A stretch of 64,000 bases of DNA from the NCBI RefSeq assembly GCF_900115105.1, contig NZ_FOYP01000002.1, forward strand, positions 186,001 to 250,000. Direction: 5' to 3'. This DNA comes from Yoonia tamlensis. GTDB taxonomy: Bacteria > Pseudomonadota > Alphaproteobacteria > Rhodobacterales > Rhodobacteraceae. The position numbers were made by a program, and so were the translations under genes. The notes under the pieces are model-generated. The model was given only the letters and a program-made list of their open reading frames with translations, searched no databases and was not told the origin of the DNA. Positions 43,748 through 52,841 of this stretch are shown piece after piece (position 1 is the first letter of the stretch; each line of letters begins with the position of its first letter).

Positions 43748-46078
43748 TTAAATGCCGGTGCTGGCAAGCTTTTTCATGACGACTTTGAACGCGTTTTCGT
43801 CCGCGTCGGTGAAATACAGATCGCAGTCATATCCCTGGTCATCCAGGAAATGGAAGATGCGTTTGGGGTCTTCTTTTGCGTAGGGCACAAGCAATGTCGC
43901 AACCCTGTGACGGCGCGATTTTGTGTAGTTCACGCTCAGGAACGACCCGATATGCTGGTCCTTGATTTCGGACATATCCACACCCGGATAGCCTGTGGTT
44001 TGCGTGATGGTCGGCGTTGTTCCTTCGGACCAGATCACCTGCCCGTAGAACCCTGCGCGTTCGCCCGTGTTGCGGAATGAATTCGCGCTTAGGTCAAACG
44101 GGTTGTTGGCATGCAGCCGCCATTCGATTTCAACCTCCTCCGAGGCATCAATGCTGTCAACGATGACAAAATAGCTGTCGCGCACGAAATAGACTTCGCG
44201 GGTGACATTGGTGACCTCTGGGGTGACCAGCTGATAGGCCGCCGTTGCGTCACCTTTGATATAAACGTGATCGTCACGTTCTTCTGCCGCCAGAATTTTA
44301 CCGACAGATTGCATTTGCAGAGATTTGTCGCGGCCTGCATATTGGCCTTTGCCATTGATCAGGATCGCGTTCTTGGACACGGTTTGCTTGCGCCATTCTT
44401 GGTGCATAGAGCTGTTGAATGCGACGTAATAGCCCGATTGCACAGCCAGATCTTCGCCGTATGCGGCCAGACAAAACGCGTTCTGGTCGCCGTGGCTGTG
44501 GCTGATTGACCCGAATGGCGATGATTTCATCACAAACTGGATATGCTTGGCGGGGTCATCCATCCGGTGTTGGATCGCGGTCCAGCCAATGCCTTCAAAG
44601 AACTTCAGCTTGGCAATATCGGACGGCGGCACTGCATCAACAACGGGCCAGTCGGTCCGGTACAGCATTTCGTCAAAGTTAAGATCCCACCAGCCGTAAT
44701 TATAGAACGCCATTTCGGTGCCCTGATCGTTACGTTTGATTTCGTCATAATACCATTGATAGGCCCCGTTGCCCGTGACCCCTGCAAACTGGCGCAGGTT
44801 ATAGCCGATTTTCAGGCAAGGCAGATCGCCCATGGTGCTGTCATCGCCAAATGTCGCGCGGCGGGTGTCGGGCGCTTTGGTATAAAGCGGCATGTCGCCT
44901 GTGTGTTGGAAAAACGGGCGGTCATACAGGTTGATGCCCGAGAACAGTTTGAGCAGGTTCGCGGCTTCGGTCAGATAGGCCATGCCTGTCATCCAGTAAT
45001 GCGGACCTTCGGCCCAGCCGCCGTCGGCATCGCCCCAAGGCGAATAGACGGTGAACAGGAATTCGATCGAATAATCCAACCATTCGCGGGCTTCGGGTTC
45101 TTCATCCAGCATCGCAATAGACGCAGGGATCAGCACCGCAGACACCGCGCGCACGGCGTGGCTGTCATAAGGGAACAGGTGGATATTGGCGTGTTTGATA
45201 ATGTGATCCGCGATTTCACGGGTCCGGATCAAAAGCGCGGCGCGCACCGTGTCGCGTTCATCCGCAGTCATATCATTATAGAGCCAGTCATACCCCCAAG
45301 CCAAAGCATCAGTCACCCGAAACGCCCATTCGTCGGTATACCCGCGCGAGGTCACGCCCGCTGGGTCCCAGCTTGCCGCCTCGAGCAGCCATTCTTTGGC
45401 GCGGGCGATCATATCGGGGTTATCGGTGACATGACCACCAATCGCCAGATGACGGATCGCATAGATCAGTTCCTGGCAGTCGATATAGGTCTGGCGCCAG
45501 ATCGGTGCCACGCGCTGATGATTTGGATAGCCTGCGGGCTCTTTCATCACGGGGCGGTCCATCCATGGCAGGACAGATTTTTCATAAAAGGTCGCCCAAG
45601 TGCAGTGATCTGCATCCTTGGCCACGGCTTTTTTGAATTCCTTTAGCGCGGCAGGGCTTTGCCACAGACGCGGGTGGGCCATATCGGCATTTGCATAGCG
45701 GTTCGCACGATTTGCAAGCGGCACCTGCGGCAGATCGGCAGCAATTTCAAAGCTGCGCGATGTGCTCCACTGGGTGGCGGGCGCATTTGTTGCGGCGTCC
45801 CATACGGCATAGGACCAGTAATATTTGCCTGGTTCAAAGACGACATCGGGGGTCAGAAAATTCACGGCGATATCTTTGAAGACTTGGGTCTTTGCCGCAG
45901 GGTATTCGGGGTCTTTGGACACGCGCACGACATAATGCGCCTCGTCGGCGACGACGGGCAGCCATGTAAACCGCGGCGGGTTTTCAACAACGCTTTGTCC
46001 GTCGGGTGCGTATTGAATGTTCAACCGTCCAGCACGTGGTTCGTCCAGATATGCTGCTTGGGTGGTGCGCGTAGCCAT
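43748..46078 (-). CDS. Exo-type oligoalginate lyase, PL15 family (Atu3025-like)
   Basis: This 776-residue protein matches the Agrobacterium exo-oligoalginate lyase Atu3025 along its length. Shared features are YLDEPRAGRLNIQYAPDG and ENPPRFTWLP at the start, then WRQTYIDCQELIYAIRHLAIG. The catalytic His lies in FPYDSHAVRAVSAVL and the catalytic Tyr in GWAEGPHYWMTGMAYL. Later come TRRATFGDDSTMGDLP and FGSISHSHGDQNAFCLAAYG. No signal peptide is visible, so it acts in the cytoplasm on imported oligoalginate, releasing unsaturated monouronate. The neighbouring AlgQ/M1/M2/S genes supply the substrate. Confidence 0.94.
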   Translation of the reverse strand: MATRTTQAAYLDEPRAGRLNIQYAPDGQSVVENPPRFTWLPVVADEAHYVVRVSKDPEYPAAKTQVFKDIAVNFLTPDVVFEPGKYYWSYAVWDAATNAPATQWSTSRSFEIAADLPQVPLANRANRYANADMAHPRLWQSPAALKEFKKAVAKDADHCTWATFYEKSVLPWMDRPVMKEPAGYPNHQRVAPIWRQTYIDCQELIYAIRHLAIGGHVTDNPDMIARAKEWLLEAASWDPAGVTSRGYTDEWAFRVTDALAWGYDWLYNDMTADERDTVRAALLIRTREIADHIIKHANIHLFPYDSHAVRAVSAVLIPASIAMLDEEPEAREWLDYSIEFLFTVYSPWGDADGGWAEGPHYWMTGMAYLTEAANLLKLFSGINLYDRPFFQHTGDMPLYTKAPDTRRATFGDDSTMGDLPCLKIGYNLRQFAGVTGNGAYQWYYDEIKRNDQGTEMAFYNYGWWDLNFDEMLYRTDWPVVDAVPPSDIAKLKFFEGIGWTAIQHRMDDPAKHIQFVMKSSPFGSISHSHGDQNAFCLAAYGEDLAVQSGYYVAFNSSMHQEWRKQTVSKNAILINGKGQYAGRDKSLQMQSVGKILAAEERDDHVYIKGDATAAYQLVTPEVTNVTREVYFVRDSYFVIVDSIDASEEVEIEWRLHANNPFDLSANSFRNTGERAGFYGQVIWSEGTTPTITQTTGYPGVDMSEIKDQHIGSFLSVNYTKSRRHRVATLLVPYAKEDPKRIFHFLDDQGYDCDLYFTDADENAFKVVMKKLASTGI

Positions 46079-46107
46079 CGAAAATTGTCCTAATTCAGAA
46101 TGATTTA

Positions 46108-46136
46108 GACTGCCCGCCCATCACAGGCGGACAGTC
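46108..46136 (-). terminator. Stem-loop between algQ and the PL15 gene
   Basis: GACTG-x-CCGCC (46108-46118) pairs with GGCGG-x-CAGTC (46126-46136) with one mismatch and a 7-base loop, about 12 bases after the algQ stop. There is no T-run, so it may stabilise the upstream mRNA end or reduce read-through into the lyase gene. Confidence 0.5.
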
Positions 46137-46147
46137 AGGGAGAAAAC

Positions 46148-47695
46148 TTAGTTTCCGTACTGACGGTCGTATGCAGCTTGCATAACTTCGATCACGTCGT
46201 TGTAGCCCATGCGATCCAACTGGGCGACGTAGTCATCCCAGTCTGCTTCGATGTCGCCGGTCCCCAAGATCCAAGCCTGCTGGCGTTCCAGCATATAGGT
46301 TTGGATTTGTGTCCAGTTACGGTCATAAACGCGCTGTTCGTCTTCGTTGAACGCCACGCCCAGGAACTGGTCGATCAGCAGATCATTGGCATCATAAAGT
46401 TCGATACCTTCACGTGCTGCTTCTGCGGTCCACTGCCATTCATAGCGGTAGTCCTGCCAGTAGCCGCGCTGGATTTGCGCACCGACTTCATACATTTGCG
46501 TGTTCACGGCGATGCCGCCGTTCAGCACTTCATCTGTATAGACCGGCTGGCCGTCGATCATGTTCCAAGTGTCGCCTTCAACACCAAAGTTGGACAACAA
46601 ACGGCCTTCTTCGGTGAAGAAGAAGTCAAAGTATTTGATTGTCTCGATGACGTTTTCGTTGGTGTGGCTGATCGCCCAACCGTCGGGTTTGAACGGAATG
46701 CGGCGGTGCTCTTCCATGCGCACGCCGCTGACAGATGCCGGCGGCAGGAACGGCACAAAGTTGAAGCCTTCGACAGTGCCTTCAAGTGACGCGTTATAGC
46801 CTGATGTAGACGCGAACCAATCGTGGGTCACACCACCAAGGTTTTCTGACAAAAGATAATCGCGCGAGCTGGAGCCACGTGTAAAGATCTCCGGATCGAT
46901 CAGGCCTTCGGCATACCATTTTGCCAGATGTGCCATGCCGTCACGGTAACCTTCGGTCGCATAGGGGTGCTGCAACTGGCCGTCGACAACCATAAAGTCG
47001 TGGTATGTGTCAGAACCGCTTGAACGACCGTCCCAAAGGGTGACGTAGCGGATCAGTTCTTCCCACTGGCGCTGGAAGAGAGGGATCTCGTCTTTCAGGC
47101 CGTTGCCGTTTGGATCGTTATCGCGGAATGCGACCAGAACGTCATAGAATTCATCAACGTTTTGCGGCTGCTCGAGACCCAGCGCATCCAGCCAGTCCTG
47201 ACGGATGAAATAGGCACGGCCGAATTTACCATCGGGCAGATACGGGATGTAGTACATGTTGCCGTCCCATGACGAAATCGCCTGGGCGATGTCAGGGTTT
47301 TCATCAAAGAATGCTTTGATGTGGGGGGCATGTTCTTCGATCAGATCGTTGAGCGGTACAAACGCACCTTCGGGGCCATATTGGTTAACCGCATCTTTGA
47401 TCCGGTGGCCGCCGACGATATCGGGCAGATCACCTGTCGCCAACAGCAAGTTGATGGCTTCGTTGTGATCGGTTGTGTTTTTGCCGGATGTCGCGTCGAT
47501 CAGGTGGATCCCTGTCATTTCACGCGCGGCCAGCTCAACAGGGTATTCCTCGTTATACCCTTGCGCACGTGGCCAGTGCATGTGGATCGTCAGCTCGAGC
47601 GGTTCATCCACAATCTGCAGATGCCCGTCAGCATGTGCCGCTGGCGCGATCGCCGTTGACATCAGGAAGGCCGAAGCCAGTTTCATTTTACGCAT
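46148..47695 (-). CDS. algQ2: Alginate oligosaccharide-binding protein (AlgQ-like)
   Basis: This 515-residue periplasmic solute-binding protein has a signal peptide at residues 1-22 (ends AAHA). It matches Sphingomonas A1 AlgQ1/AlgQ2 closely: LTIHMHWPRAQGYNEEYPV, GDLPDIVGGHRIKD, QYGPEGAFVPLNDLIEEHAPH, RSSGSDTYHDF, FTHDWFAST-like THDWFAST, and the C-terminal MQAAYDRQYGN. The calcium-site run DPNGNGLKDE aligns with DPNGNGKADE of AlgQ2. It binds alginate oligomers for AlgM1M2S. The ATG at 47695 has GGAGG five bases upstream; a TTG at 47707 overlaps the RBS. Confidence 0.93.
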   Translation of the reverse strand: MRKMKLASAFLMSTAIAPAAHADGHLQIVDEPLELTIHMHWPRAQGYNEEYPVELAAREMTGIHLIDATSGKNTTDHNEAINLLLATGDLPDIVGGHRIKDAVNQYGPEGAFVPLNDLIEEHAPHIKAFFDENPDIAQAISSWDGNMYYIPYLPDGKFGRAYFIRQDWLDALGLEQPQNVDEFYDVLVAFRDNDPNGNGLKDEIPLFQRQWEELIRYVTLWDGRSSGSDTYHDFMVVDGQLQHPYATEGYRDGMAHLAKWYAEGLIDPEIFTRGSSSRDYLLSENLGGVTHDWFASTSGYNASLEGTVEGFNFVPFLPPASVSGVRMEEHRRIPFKPDGWAISHTNENVIETIKYFDFFFTEEGRLLSNFGVEGDTWNMIDGQPVYTDEVLNGGIAVNTQMYEVGAQIQRGYWQDYRYEWQWTAEAAREGIELYDANDLLIDQFLGVAFNEDEQRVYDRNWTQIQTYMLERQQAWILGTGDIEADWDDYVAQLDRMGYNDVIEVMQAAYDRQYGN

Positions 47696-47743
47696 ATTTA
47701 CCTCCAATTATGCAATTAATGTAAGTCGTCGTCGGTATCCGGA

Positions 47744-48625
47744 TCACTCTTTCACCCCTCCCAAAAGGATGCCTTTGTTGAAATACTTCTGAACGAACGG
47801 ATAGATCAGAAGCACCGGAATGATGGAGCAGACAACAATCGCGGCCGTGACGGTATCAACCGAATAGGGCGCATCGATCAGTGTCGCTGCAAACTGTTCG
47901 TCATCAGAAAGTTCGGTGATGACGTGGCGCAGGTAGACCTGCAGCGGGATCTTGTTTTCGTCCTGCAAAAGAACCATCGCCCAAAAGAACCCGTTCCAGC
48001 GCGCCACGATGCAAAACAGTGTGACGGTCGCAATCGCGGGTTTGGACAGGGGCACATAGACTTTGCGCAGCACCTGAAAATCATTGGCGCCATCCATGCG
48101 GGCCGCTTCCTCGAACGAGCTTGGAATGCTCTCGAAAAAGTTCCGCAACAAGATGATGTTGAACGCGTTACACGCAAAGGCGATGATAATCCCGAAATAG
48201 CTGTCCAGCAGGTGCAGGTCGCGCATGTTCAGGAAGAACGGGATCAGACCGGCGTTAAACCACATGGTAAATGCAACCATCAGGTTCCAGAACCGACGCC
48301 CGTAAAGCTGCGGACGTGACAGCGCATAGGCGCCCGGAATGATGATGATCAGGCTCATCACCGTCCCGCCAATCGTGTAGATGAACGTATTGCGGTACGA
48401 AATCCAGAACTGCGGTTCCGACAGAACCTTGCCATAGGCAGCGACAGTCAAATCGACCGGCGTCAGCACCACGGTCCCGGCCTGCGCCGCAAACCCCGAA
48501 CTTAGCGACATCGAAGCGATGTAGATGAACGGGTACAGCGTCGACAGTGCGAACAACCCGATCAGGATCATGTTGGCTATGACAAAGCCTTTGTCACCGC
48601 GCGAATAGAGATTCATGTTGGCCAT
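47744..48625 (-). CDS. algM2: Alginate ABC importer permease AlgM2-like
   Basis: This 293-residue permease of the carbohydrate CUT1 class has six membrane segments. The ATPase-contact EAA loop is FEEAARMDGANDFQVLRKVY. The C terminus FVQKYFNKGILLGGVKE is typical of LplC/AlgM2-type permeases. It lies between algM1 and algQ, with 48 bp to algQ. Confidence 0.92.
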   Translation of the reverse strand: MANMNLYSRGDKGFVIANMILIGLFALSTLYPFIYIASMSLSSGFAAQAGTVVLTPVDLTVAAYGKVLSEPQFWISYRNTFIYTIGGTVMSLIIIIPGAYALSRPQLYGRRFWNLMVAFTMWFNAGLIPFFLNMRDLHLLDSYFGIIIAFACNAFNIILLRNFFESIPSSFEEAARMDGANDFQVLRKVYVPLSKPAIATVTLFCIVARWNGFFWAMVLLQDENKIPLQVYLRHVITELSDDEQFAATLIDAPYSVDTVTAAIVVCSIIPVLLIYPFVQKYFNKGILLGGVKE

Positions 48626-48636
48626 TTTCTAATCTC

Positions 48637-49563
48637 CTACCACAGTGAAGTGCGCGAATAGCGCTTGGAAATCGTGTTGGCGGTCATCACCAGAACAAAG
48701 GCGACAACAGCGTTGAACAGCCCCGCAGCCGCAGCCAAATCGTATTGGCCGACCTGCAAACCCTGCCGGTAGATGTATGTGTTAACGACATCCGCGGTTT
48801 GATAGGTTGCTGGCTGATAGAGCAAGATGATCATCTCGAAACCGACCTCAAGAAGGTTCCCGATACGAATGATCAGCATGATGATAATGGTCGGCATGAT
48901 CGACGGGATCGTGATTTTCCACATCATCTGCCAGCGCGACGCACCATCCACCACGGCACTTTCGTACAGTGACGGGTTCACCCCTGCGATCGCAGCAAGG
49001 AATACGATCGAGCTAAACCCGGCTTCTTGCCAAATTCCGGACCCGATAAAGATCGGACGGAACCATTCGGGTTTGGTCAGAAAGTAGATCTTGTCAAATC
49101 CGAACCAGTCCAGCACCGTGTTCACCACACCCGATGACGGGGAAAAGGCAGTAATCACGATACCCGAAATAATCACGGTCGAGATAAAGTGCGGCAGGTA
49201 AACAACCGTTTGCACAGTTTTCTTATAGGTCTGGTTCAGAACCTCGTTGAACATCAGCGCCAGAATGATCGGCATCGGGAACCCGAATAGCAGGGTCAGC
49301 ATGCTGATAATAACGGTGTTTTTCAGCGCGCGGATAAACTGGTCGCTGCCAAACAACGTGTGAAAATGTTCAAACCCGATCCAAGGGCTGCCATCAATCC
49401 CGCGAAAAACGCTATAGTCTTTGAACGCGATTTGCAGGCCGTACATTGGACGGTACAAAAAGACGATGAACCAAATAATGGTCGGTGCCAGCAGAACATA
49501 AATCTGCCAGTTCGCGCGCAAATGGTCCGCAATCCGGTTCAGTCTGGTCGTGCGATGTTCCAT
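48637..49563 (-). CDS. algM1: Alginate ABC importer permease AlgM1-like
   Basis: This 308-residue CUT1 permease of the LplB/AlgM1 type has the N-terminal WQIYVLLAPTIIWFIVFLYRPMYGLQIAFKDY, the EAA loop YESAVVDGASRWQMMWKITIP, and TADVVNTYIYRQGLQVGQYD near the end. It pairs with the following permease to make the alginate channel. It is 11 bp upstream of algM2 and 12 bp downstream of algS. Confidence 0.92.
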   Translation of the reverse strand: MEHRTTRLNRIADHLRANWQIYVLLAPTIIWFIVFLYRPMYGLQIAFKDYSVFRGIDGSPWIGFEHFHTLFGSDQFIRALKNTVIISMLTLLFGFPMPIILALMFNEVLNQTYKKTVQTVVYLPHFISTVIISGIVITAFSPSSGVVNTVLDWFGFDKIYFLTKPEWFRPIFIGSGIWQEAGFSSIVFLAAIAGVNPSLYESAVVDGASRWQMMWKITIPSIMPTIIIMLIIRIGNLLEVGFEMIILLYQPATYQTADVVNTYIYRQGLQVGQYDLAAAAGLFNAVVAFVLVMTANTISKRYSRTSLW

Positions 49564-49575
49564 ATCGGGGTCGCC

Positions 49576-50676
49576 TTATGCTGTTCCTGGGTGGCCAAAA
49601 GCCATGCCGGTTTCGCCGTCAAAAACCTTGATCTCTTTTGCTGCGATGCGCAGTGATGTCACATCTTCCAGCGCCAGCGCCTTGCCGTTGGTTTCGGCTT
49701 TTGCAACAAACGGTTTACCCGCAACCATCGTGTGCAACAGCGCCTCGGAGCCGAGCGTTTCGATCAGATCAAGCGTGACAGGCAGTTCAGACGCGTCGTC
49801 AATCGGCGTGATCGACATATGTTCCGGACGCATGCCAACAACAATCTTGCGGCCTTCGTTGTGCTTTAGCTCGGGAAGGGCCGGCAGACGGACCGCAACA
49901 CCGTCGATGTCGGCCAGCGGGCCCTTGTCATCATAGGTCAGTTTTGCGTCGATCTGGTTCATCGGCGGAGACCCGATAAAGCCCGCGACAAATGTGTTGA
50001 TCGGATTGTTGAACAGATCCATTGGCGTGCCGATCTGTTCAATCCGGCCGTCACACATCACGACAATACGGTCAGCCAATGTCATGGCTTCGACCTGATC
50101 GTGGGTCACGTATACGCTGGTCACACCAAGACGTTTGTGCAGGCGCTTGATCTCGGCGCGCATCTGGGTGCGCAGTTTCGCGTCGAGGTTCGACAGCGGT
50201 TCGTCAAACAAGAAAACTTCGGGGTGGCGCACAATCGCGCGGCCCATCGCAACACGCTGGCGCTGACCACCCGACAAATCGGCAGGGCGACGGTCAAGAT
50301 AATCTGTCAGGCCCAGAATGCCCGCAACATCTGCAACAGATTCAGCGATCTGTTCTTTCTTGACCTTGCGGATACGCAGACCAAAAGCGATGTTTTCGGA
50401 AACCGACAAATGCGGATATAGCGCGTAGTTCTGGAACACCATCGCAACGTCACGGTCTTTGGGGGCCACGCGGTTCATCACGCGGTCGCCAATTGTGAGC
50501 GTCCCGCCGGAAATTTCCTCGAGCCCCGCGATCATGCGCAAGGTTGTTGATTTGCCGCAGCCCGACGGGCCGACAAGCACCACAAACTCCTTCGCGGCGA
50601 TTTCCAAATCAATTCCATGGACAACTTCAAATGCGCCATATTTCTTGACGATCTTCTCTAGTACGACACTTGACAT
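49576..50676 (-). CDS. algS: Alginate ABC importer ATPase AlgS-like
   Basis: This 366-residue MalK/UgpC-type ATPase has Walker A GPSGCGKSTT near residue 37, the Q-loop FQNYALYPHLSV, signature LSGGQRQRVAMGRAIVR and Walker B VFLFDEPLSNLDAKLR. A C-terminal regulatory barrel with VGMRPEHMSI follows. The start has GGAGG four bases upstream and overlaps the regulator gene by 19 bp, which ties importer expression to the regulator's transcript. Confidence 0.93.
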   Translation of the reverse strand: MSSVVLEKIVKKYGAFEVVHGIDLEIAAKEFVVLVGPSGCGKSTTLRMIAGLEEISGGTLTIGDRVMNRVAPKDRDVAMVFQNYALYPHLSVSENIAFGLRIRKVKKEQIAESVADVAGILGLTDYLDRRPADLSGGQRQRVAMGRAIVRHPEVFLFDEPLSNLDAKLRTQMRAEIKRLHKRLGVTSVYVTHDQVEAMTLADRIVVMCDGRIEQIGTPMDLFNNPINTFVAGFIGSPPMNQIDAKLTYDDKGPLADIDGVAVRLPALPELKHNEGRKIVVGMRPEHMSITPIDDASELPVTLDLIETLGSEALLHTMVAGKPFVAKAETNGKALALEDVTSLRIAAKEIKVFDGETGMAFGHPGTA

Positions 50677-51503
50677 GTTTCCTCCGTGACCTGCGCAGTA
50701 TTGGACAGGTTCGATTTTTGGCGCCGCGAGCGTGGGCGGGTTGTGTTAAGAATCTCAATTATGCGCATCAAATCCGGCTGATCAGCGAGGGACTTAATTT
50801 TTGCTTCCAGCGACCCGATATGCGCAATCAGGGCCGTCTGCGCGCGATCCGCATCACCATCCAAAATGGCACTGATGATTGCTTTGTGGTCGGCAATAAC
50901 CTTGGCACCGTTGCGAATATTGCGAATGCGGCGCAGGTGTCGGACACGGTAAACATCAGCTTGGGTGCGGCGAACAGTTTCCCAAACATCAGGAACCTCT
51001 GCCGCGCGGAAAAACTCTTTGTGAAGCGCCTCATCAAGATGAAAAAACGCTTCGAAGTCGTCACTGTCCCATGCGCTTTGCTGCTGCGCGACCAGATCAT
51101 CGAATACTGCCTTGAATTTATGCCGCGATGGCGAATGCGCAGCGGCGCGGACGGCCCCGATTTCAAGGTGCAGCCGCGTAAAACAGGCCGATATATAGCT
51201 TTTGACATCAAGCGGCGCGACATAGGTGCCGCTTTGGGGGACAATCCGGACAAGCCCCGTTTCCTCGAGCCGGATCATTGCCTCGCGGACGGGTGTTTTG
51301 CTCGCGTTCAACAGGGCGCCGATTTCCTTTTCGGAAAGCGCACAACCTGGCTTAATTTTGACCGAGACGATGAAGTCGCGCAGCAGTTCATAGATTTGAG
51401 AGGCAAGCGGTTTGCTTGCGTCAAATACCACGTCACGCAACAGTTCCTGCAAGCTCAAAGCGCCTGGCACGTCAACGTGCGGAACTGTGGTTTGCGCGGA
51501 CAT
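50658..51503 (-). CDS. GntR-family regulator of the alginate operon
   Basis: This 281-residue FadR-type regulator has a winged helix at residues about 35-100 with recognition helix NASKTPVREAMIRLEETGL, then an FCD sensor domain (FHLDEALHKEFFRAAEV; DHKAIISAILDGDADRA). It is the first gene of the alginate operon and overlaps algS. The palindrome ATACTAGTAT sits 30 bp before its start, so the operon is probably self-regulated or controlled by another GntR that reads this site. Confidence 0.88.
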   Translation of the reverse strand: MSAQTTVPHVDVPGALSLQELLRDVVFDASKPLASQIYELLRDFIVSVKIKPGCALSEKEIGALLNASKTPVREAMIRLEETGLVRIVPQSGTYVAPLDVKSYISACFTRLHLEIGAVRAAAHSPSRHKFKAVFDDLVAQQQSAWDSDDFEAFFHLDEALHKEFFRAAEVPDVWETVRRTQADVYRVRHLRRIRNIRNGAKVIADHKAIISAILDGDADRAQTALIAHIGSLEAKIKSLADQPDLMRIIEILNTTRPRSRRQKSNLSNTAQVTEETCQVSY

Positions 51504-51532
51504 TCCAATCTCCCTCCCAAGGCTTGGATGTC

Positions 51533-51542
51533 ATACTAGTAT
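51533..51542. promoter_or_regulatory. ATACTAGTAT palindrome upstream of the alginate operon
   Basis: A perfect 10-bp palindrome 30 bp before the GntR start, identical to those at 56073 and 58833. It overlaps the position where the -10 box would lie after TTGAGT. Confidence 0.65.
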
Positions 51543-51733
51543 ATCAGTTGTAGCCGTCACTCAACACAAATATTCAATAGCCGAAATCGACCCTGTCTTT
51601 CATAATTCGTGTAAAAATGGTGGTACTTAACTGATTAAATTCAGGGACTTGATGTCAATTTTCGACATTTCAAATATGAAAATGCAACGGCCTATCCGTG
51701 CCTGACCGGCATAAAATAAATCAACCTATGGTA

Positions 51734-51752
51734 CGAATTTTTGAAAAATTCG
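51734..51752. repeat. Perfect 19-bp inverted repeat CGAATTTTT-G-AAAAATTCG
   Basis: Nine-base arms flank a single central G. With no hairpin loop it is better read as a protein-binding site than as a terminator. It lies 82 bp after the acr3 stop and about 230 bp before the alginate regulator gene. Confidence 0.6.
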
Positions 51753-51830
51753 GCGCGCAATAGAAACAGAATCACACCCCTGTCGGACCCCGATCACCCC
51801 AGTGCAGCAGGGGCGCCGGCAATGCGATAT

Positions 51831-52841
51831 CTAGGGCACAAACCGCGCCCGCGTCCGATTGGCAAAGGCAACCAGTGTCAGCATCACGGGCACCTCGACA
51901 AGCACGCCGACAACGGTTGCCAGCGCCGCCCCCGAATGAAGCCCGAACAGGCTAATCGCGACGGCAACGGCAAGTTCAAAGAAATTCGAAGTGCCGATCA
52001 AGGCGCAGGGCGCCGCGATCCGGTGCGGCACCTTCAGCGCAAATGCGGCCGCATAGGCCACCGCAAAAATGCCGTAACTTTGCAAGATAATCGGCACCGC
52101 GATCAGCACGATGATCAGCGGTTTTGCCACGATCACCTGCCCTTGCAGTCCAAACAAAATCATCACCGTCACGATCAGCCCCACAACGGAATAGGGTTTG
52201 ACGCGGGCCTGAAACGCACCAATTGCCGTTTCGGATTTCAGCCTTGCGCGGGTGATCAACCCAGCGACCAGCGGCAGCGCGATAAACAGCACCACTGACA
52301 AGACCAGCGTTGACCACGGCACCGTGATATCCGTCACCCCCAGCAAGAACGCCACGATCGGCGCAAACGCGATCACCATGATCAAGTCGTTCACGGACAC
52401 TTGCAGCAACGTATATGTCGCGTCGCCCTTGGTCAGTTGTGACCAGACAAACACCATTGCCGTGCAAGGCGCCGCGCCCAGCAGGATCAGCCCAGCGATA
52501 TATTGCATCGCGTCTTCCTGCGGAATCCACGGCGCAAAGATGTATTTGAAAAACAGCACCGCAAGTGCTGCCATTGTGAAGGGTTTGATCAGCCAGTTAA
52601 CGACCAATGTAATCATCAACCCGCGCGGCTGTTTGGCGACATCGCGCAGCGATTTCGGGTCAACGCCCACCATCATCGGATAGACCATCGCCCAAATCAG
52701 CACCGCAACAACAAGGTTCACACTGGCAAATTCTGCCGCCGCAACGGCACGCACCAAAACCGGTGCAATATTGCCCAGAACGATCCCACCCACCATCGCA
52801 AGGCCGATCCAGACGGATAGGTATTTTTCAAAGATATTCAT
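51831..52841 (-). CDS. acr3: Arsenite efflux permease Acr3
   Basis: This 336-residue inner-membrane arsenite/H+ antiporter of the ACR3/BASS family has about ten helices. The diagnostic stretch [19 protein letters not shown] carries the conserved Cys, and [22 protein letters not shown] follows later. The ATG at 52841 overlaps the arsJ stop by ATGA; an ORF start at 52928 lies inside arsJ. It exports the As(III) made by the ArsC part of the fusion gene. Confidence 0.94.
   Translation of the reverse strand: MNIFEKYLSVWIGLAMVGGIVLGNIAPVLVRAVAAAEFASVNLVVAVLIWAMVYPMMVGVDPKSLRDVAKQPRGLMITLVVNWLIKPFTMAALAVLFFKYIFAPWIPQEDAMQYIAGLILLGAAPCTAMVFVWSQLTKGDATYTLLQVSVNDLIMVIAFAPIVAFLLGVTDITVPWSTLVLSVVLFIALPLVAGLITRARLKSETAIGAFQARVKPYSVVGLIVTVMILFGLQGQVIVAKPLIIVLIAVPIILQSYGIFAVAYAAAFALKVPHRIAAPCALIGTSNFFELAVAVAISLFGLHSGAALATVVGVLVEVPVMLTLVAFANRTRARFVP

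Larger units (their letters stand above)
51504..51830. promoter_or_regulatory. AT-rich regulatory region upstream of the alginate operon
   Basis: These 327 bp between the acr3 stop and the GntR start contain no gene. On the minus strand a TTGAGT -35-like box precedes the ATACTAGTAT palindrome (51533-51542), with 15 bases before TATACT. Further up are a perfect 9-bp inverted repeat at 51734-51752 and a CCCCTG/CAGGGG pair (51777-51782, 51808-51813) that could end the arsenic operon. Confidence 0.55.

Noticed and set aside
44543-45646. 367-codon plus-strand open frame inside the PL15 gene
   Set aside because: It is antisense to a strongly recognised lyase; long antisense frames are common in GC-biased coding sequence.
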